This document shows positions 60,301 to 64,000 of a DNA stretch of 64,000 bases, piece after piece. Origin of the DNA: Siphlonurus alternatus (Eukaryota > Arthropoda > Insecta > Ephemeroptera > Siphlonuridae). The position numbers were made by a program, and so were the translations under genes. The DNA lies in assembly GCA_949825025.1 (NCBI GenBank), contig OX463785.1:13765971-13829970 (forward strand), given 5' to 3'. Position 1 is the first letter of the stretch, and every line of letters begins with the position of its first letter. The notes under the pieces were generated by a model, which saw only the letters and a program-made list of their open reading frames with translations, did no database searches and was not told the origin of the DNA.

Positions 60301-63300
60301 TATTACCCTGAAATCAGGGTCAAAATTTTAAATTAATTTTTTTCTTTATTTTTACTGTGAATAAGATGTAATACAGAAATGATTCTCAAATTTTCAAAAT
60401 TTTACAACCAATTTGCATTTTGAAAGGTACCACTATAAGCATGTCCCTGAAATCAGGGTCAAAATTCAAAACTAATTTTTTTTACTATTTTTCTAGTCTT
60501 CAAGGTCTCTAAAGCATTCCATTTGCAAATTTTTAAAAAGATCGGTCAAGTTTTTATTTATTTACCCTGAAATCAGGGTCAACACTCAAACTGAATTTTT
60601 TTCATTATTTTTTCTGTAAATCAGGTGTCACATTTAATTTATTTCCAATTTTTCAAAATTTTATAAAGAATTTTCATTTTGAACACTGCAAGTATAGGCA
60701 TGACCCTGAAATCAGGGTCAAAATGAAAATTAAATTTTTTAAATATTTTTCCCTTCCACGTATTGCTATTTTTAACCCATAAAAAAATTTTGGGACAATT
60801 TGGTCAAAATTATTTTTTTATTCCTATAGCCCTATGTCTCCCATGTTATTCAAATGGGTTCTCCCTGCCCGTTCTATGGGTAAATATTGACGGTTGCCGA
60901 TAAAATTGGTACCGTTCTTCATCACTCGGCTAGGACAACCAACCCTGAAGGTTTCATCGAGATTTGCGATTTACACCTCGTGAGGGTCCCTTGTTAGTTC
61001 TCATGCTTAAAAGTAGACACTGGAAATTTTAAGGCCATTTAAAGTACAGTAAAAAAAAAAAATGTTCTTGCTAGGCTACCAGCAATTTAAATATAGCGTC
61101 ACCATATCAACATTCAAGTTGGATAGCTAAAAAAAATTGAGAAGGGAATTTCATCTTTGTGGTATCAAAGAAAAACAGGAGGGAGGGTTAAATTATTATT
61201 ATTATTATTTTTTTTTTTTACAAATTATCCAACTTCAATTTTTAGTTGATGCATTTAAGAATCAAATTTAAAGGTGCATTTAAAATTTTGTTTAAAAAAT
61301 CTTCATTTTGTAAATAAAAGGTAAGATCTCTTAATTTCACGGTCCTACACGGATCACAGGTTCTCTCACCTTGAGGAAATCGCAGAGTGAGCCCTTTTCG
61401 TGGAAAGCGGTGATGAGCCAGAACTCAGCCTGTAAGTTGTCCCCACGACGCTCCACTCCGATGTAGCTCAAGATGTTGTCGTGCTGAAAAAGTAGAACTC
61501 GTTACGACTTGTCAAAGTTAAAATAATATTTAGGGACCAAGACTTATGTTTTCTTCTCTCATTTAGTATTCATGTCCCACTTTATTTTAAATTTGAAGGT
61601 TTTAGTCTCAATTTTTAGTCTTATACACAATTATTTCTATAGAATCATGTTAAAAGGGTTGAGGGTGTGGATACCGTCAGAAAACTAATTTAATAAGAAA
61701 AAATATTAAATCCAGAGAAATTAATTAATTTTGTTGTAGTGTAATTTACAAAGAAAAACAGAAAGCTTAATGGTTGGAGACTTTAATCAAGAGATGGTAT
61801 AGAGACCGTAGCTCTGGCTCTTTGTACTTACTGGCAAGTGAATCTAATTATATTACCTCTTGAAGACGTTTATTTGGCTAATGAGCTCTGTAATTCAAGT
61901 TTAGGTAATTATAACAAAAAATCAACCTCCAAACTATGATTTTCTTCCACATTTTTTGAAAAATTCTTTTAGCATATCCTAAACTGCTCTATTAAATCCT
62001 GCACTCTCTAAGGCCACCTCTTTGATGACTGACCTGCATGCCAGGTAACTGGAAGATCTCTTGCTCGGTGACCCAGCTCTGTTTGTCCTGCACGGGGAAG
62101 ATCTTGACAGCCACCGTCGTGTCGCTCTTGTACTGAGCCTTCCACACCGCACCGAACCTACCGCGAGCCTTGATCTCCAGCAGCTGGATGGGGCGCAGAC
62201 CGAGGGCGGGGGAGGGGGGAGGCAGCGGGTGGGGGTCCGTCGTCGGCAGCTGTCAGGACATAAGAGTTAGTATGATGACGATAGAAGGTAATGTAGGAAA
62301 GCAATGAGTAATAATATTTGTTTATTGGGTTAAAGATAACATACTTGAGAGGGAATAAAATAACTCAATTGGTGGCTGAAAAAGATAAATGCCCATACAC
62401 AGAGTTAACAATCACCAACAATGAATGTTTATAGTTGGATTGTTGCAGCTTGTTTCTTGTTGTCAATATTAAATAATAAATATTTTACAGGTTTATTCGC
62501 TATGTTTTGATATAATGAGTACCAGTACTGTCATAAATGTCAAGGAATAGAGCATAAACTTATAAATAAAATAATAATAAATAAATTAAAGCATGTTAAA
62601 TTCATAAGAAGAACTACCGTATTTTTCTACGTCCGAGAGTATTCATCCATTATTTTTTCATAACGCTAGCTATAAAATTTTGATTATATCGTACCTGGTT
62701 GAAGGAGTCCATCTTGCGGTAGCGCAAGAAGGCAAAGACGGCGACAATGAAGACCGAGAGCAAAACAATGGGCACGATGGCATATATTATCGTTGTTATC
62801 TTAGACTCTGTCTGCTTCACACCCTCAGGCTCTGTAAGCAAACAATTATTGTTACGACTGGTTGAGTTACTCAGTAGGCAGTATTTAAATTACAGTGGAT
62901 ATCTTTAACAAAAATACAATATCAAACAAACTGATATTAAGGGTAAGATAATGCCACCAATGTTAAAAAAAATCCCTCACACGAAAATTCTGAAAAAAAA
63001 AAAAAATTAAAATGTTCTCCTCTACACCCACTATCAGTAGATAAAATATCAGGTTTACAAATACGATCTAGTTTTTGAGTTATGAATTTTTAAAGTTGAC
63101 TAATTTAACATGGAAGTTTCATTTCTCCATGTTAAAGAAGTCAACTTTAAAAATTTATAACTCAAAAACTAGATCGTATTTGTATACCTGATACTTTAGC
63201 TACTGATAGGGGGTGTAGAGAAGAACATTTTAATTTTTTTTTTCAGAATTTTTGTGTGAGTTTTTTTTTTTAACATTGGTGGCGTTATCTTACCCTTAAC

Positions 63301-63776
63301 ATTAGTCTATGTATGACTTGTCTTGTAGAAAGATTAATAAATTTCTTATTTTTATTATTCATAATGGGCGTTATTCATGAAGGAGTTATTCAGGAAGATA
63401 ACCTGATTTCTCATTAACCACGGATAGAGTCAGCCTAACTCTCAGAACAGTTAGTGAGGAACGTACTCATCATCCTGGATAAATCTTCTATGTATCATTG
63501 AGAAATATATTTTCTCAAATCCTTTTTTTTACAAAGCTACAAATAACTGACAAATTGTTGTTCTATAATATTAAAAAGGTTCCACTTAATGCTCAAAAGA
63601 TTGCCATGACACTCACTCTGCAGTGGAGGTGGTGGGGAGGGCCCAGGTACGAAGCTGAACTCCTGGTTACACATGTCCCCCTCACAGCAGCAGTAGAACA
63701 GTTTGTTCTTCTCATCTCGAGTCTTGGCGATGCAAGCATGCTGGTCGTAGCACTCGTTGTTGTTGATGAAACAGCC
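54177..63776 (-). CDS. put: Activin/TGF-beta type II receptor, Punt/ACVR2-like (5' exons off window)
   Basis: Single-pass serine/threonine kinase receptor that binds activin/BMP ligands with type I receptors and phosphorylates the type I GS domain. Eight exons join in phase into 441 residues. In order: end of the three-finger ectodomain ([18 protein letters not shown] ... [11 protein letters not shown]); transmembrane segment ([20 protein letters not shown]) then RYRK stop-transfer; kinase domain with [18 protein letters not shown] (Gly loop), VAVKIF (catalytic Lys), [11 protein letters not shown] (catalytic loop), [18 protein letters not shown] (activation segment), [16 protein letters not shown], and the C-lobe [20 protein letters not shown]. 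The protein ends KESSM, close to the ESSI/ESSL end of ACVR2 receptors. HRDFKSKN and the ectodomain separate it from type I receptors and Wit. The signal peptide and first ectodomain exon lie beyond 64,000. Kinase residues are intact. Confidence 0.93.
55001..55132 (-). CDS. put: Receptor kinase exon (C-lobe)
   Basis: [44 protein letters not shown]. The Y-x-x-P-F-E-x-E-v-G-x-H-P block is characteristic of ACVR2/Punt. Phase 0 at both ends. Confidence 0.94.
55823..55960 (-). CDS. put: Receptor kinase exon (activation segment)
   Basis: [49 protein letters not shown] motif and D-M-Y-A of subdomain IX. Phase 0 at both ends; donor GTAAGT. Confidence 0.94.
56245..56436. mobile_element. Palindromic foldback element in a receptor intron
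   Basis: ATTTATTTTAATGAAAGAGA with AGGACAG at the left matches the inverse CTGTCC-TTTTCTTTCATTAA, AATAAAT at the right. The inner arms meet near GAGAGGGGCTACAG/TATGGCCCCTCTGA. No clear target duplication. Confidence 0.7.
57643..57913. mobile_element. Foldback MITE (family 2, copy 4, diverged)
   Basis: TGCAGAAATGAATAGAGGGC at the left and CATTTCTGCA at the right, with TATGTTACTCTGA against TCAGAGTAGCATA. A C-run interrupts the left arm; the CRE-like words are lost. In a receptor intron. Confidence 0.65.
58072..58311 (-). CDS. put: Receptor kinase exon (catalytic loop and DFG)
   Basis: [72 protein letters not shown]. Holds catalytic Asp (HRD) and Mg-binding Asp (DFG). 240 bp, phase 0 at both ends. 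Confidence 0.95.
58381..60998. repeat. Giant 2.6-kb palindrome with internal tandem repeats
   Basis: The outer arms are nearly identical inverses: left from about 58,381 (ACAAGGAACACTCACGAGGT), right to about 60,998 (CTCGTGAGGGTCCCTTGTTA). I compared over 650 bp of the outer part and saw only a few mismatches. Inward lie about 120-bp units, each with TTTTGACCCTGATTTCAGGG (itself near-palindromic) and GGATACCTGACCGATGTTTT: three near-identical units on the left (about 59,045-59,330), five on the right (about 59,830-60,320). An unpaired 300-bp segment (about 59,340-59,640) lies left of centre. It fills most of a 3.06-kb receptor intron and contains no ORF of note. Confidence 0.92.
61370..61483 (-). 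CDS. put: Receptor kinase exon (N-lobe)
   Basis: [39 protein letters not shown]-x-N-I-L and the W-L-I-T-x-F-H-E/D-x-G-S-L block of type II receptors. Phase 0 both ends. Confidence 0.94.
62034..62249 (-). CDS. put: Receptor kinase exon (Gly loop and catalytic Lys)
   Basis: [69 protein letters not shown]. Pro-rich juxtamembrane part followed by subdomains I-III. Acceptor TGTCCTGACAG, donor GTCAGT. Confidence 0.94.
62695..62831 (-). CDS. put: Receptor transmembrane exon
   Basis: [14 protein letters not shown] then a hydrophobic run of about 21 residues, ending [10 protein letters not shown]. Enters in phase from the ectodomain exon (A|AG). Confidence 0.9.
62937..63299. mobile_element. Foldback MITE with TTAA target duplication (family 1, copy 2)
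   Basis: TTAA at 62,937-62,940 and 63,296-63,299; ends GGGTAAGATAATGCCACCAA and its inverse. AACTAGATCGTATTTGTA and its inverse occur in the inner arms around a central TTTAACATGGAAG/CTCCATGTTAAAG stem. Lies in the receptor intron between ectodomain and transmembrane exons. Confidence 0.85.
63617..63776 (-). CDS. put: Receptor ectodomain exon (most 5' exon in window)
   Basis: [52 protein letters not shown]-x4-C-N is the end signature of the three-finger activin-receptor fold. Acceptor TTTTGTTCCAG, donor GTGAGT. Upstream exons are outside the window. Confidence 0.94.
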
Positions 63777-64000
63777 CTGGAACAAAATTAAGAAAACGTC
63801 AGAACTAACTTCATTGTGTAACATTCAAGGACAAGCAAGATGACATTGCTGTGTTTATGATAAAAAATGAAAATCAGAAGGCAATTCAATAGATAAACTT
63901 AGAAAGTTTACGAATTCTAGTGATAATATAATGAATTTTTATTTCAGGAAAAAATGTACTTTGGTTGGCAACATTGTGCAGGAAAAGAAAAAGAAACATT

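Overview
The window is eukaryotic nuclear DNA, very AT-rich, with spliced genes, long introns full of non-autonomous transposons, arthropod-type promoter motifs and three animal gene families. The P450 belongs to the arthropod mitochondrial clan and the kinase receptor is an activin type II (Punt-like) receptor. With the 5S-derived SINE and the (ATA)n-tailed LINE end this suggests an arthropod, most likely an insect with a large, repeat-rich genome. The species cannot be told from the sequence.

Layout. (1) Minus strand, from the left edge to about 30.4 kb: an animal haem-peroxidase gene. Its promoter and 5' UTR exon lie at 30.3-30.5 kb, ten coding exons run from 28,996 down to 1,752, and the 3' end is beyond the left edge. 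All exon phases join cleanly into 636 residues. Its 18.2-kb intron (9,386-27,624) holds a tandem triplication of a 3.8-4.8-kb unit with two expanded satellite arrays, plus SINEs and MITEs. (2) 30.5-37.4 kb: intergenic, with an (AT)n tract and a hAT-like MITE. (3) Plus strand, 37,656-44,473: a complete nine-exon mitochondrial-clan cytochrome P450 (517 aa). It has a TATA box and a perfect 63-bp tandem duplication just upstream. (4) 44.5-53.1 kb: no gene seen; very AT-rich, with MITE and LINE fragments, possibly including a long 3' UTR of the next gene. (5) Minus strand, 54,177 to beyond the right edge: a Punt/ACVR2-like TGF-beta/activin type II receptor. Eight exons cover the end of the ectodomain, the transmembrane segment and the whole kinase domain; the signal-peptide exon is off the right edge. 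One intron is almost filled by a 2.6-kb, nearly perfect palindrome.

The peroxidase and P450 genes are divergent, about 7 kb apart. The P450 and receptor genes are convergent. Nothing links the three in one pathway.

Most notable: the peroxidase keeps the family scaffold but has lost the distal His, the proximal His (now Tyr), the haem-linking Asp and the proximal-side Asn, so it looks like a pseudoenzyme or an unusual haem site. Other items are the giant intronic hairpin, the higher-order satellite with an unexpanded seed copy next to it, a repeated structured module, a MITE family carrying paired TGACGTCA sites, and the duplicated P450 promoter segment.
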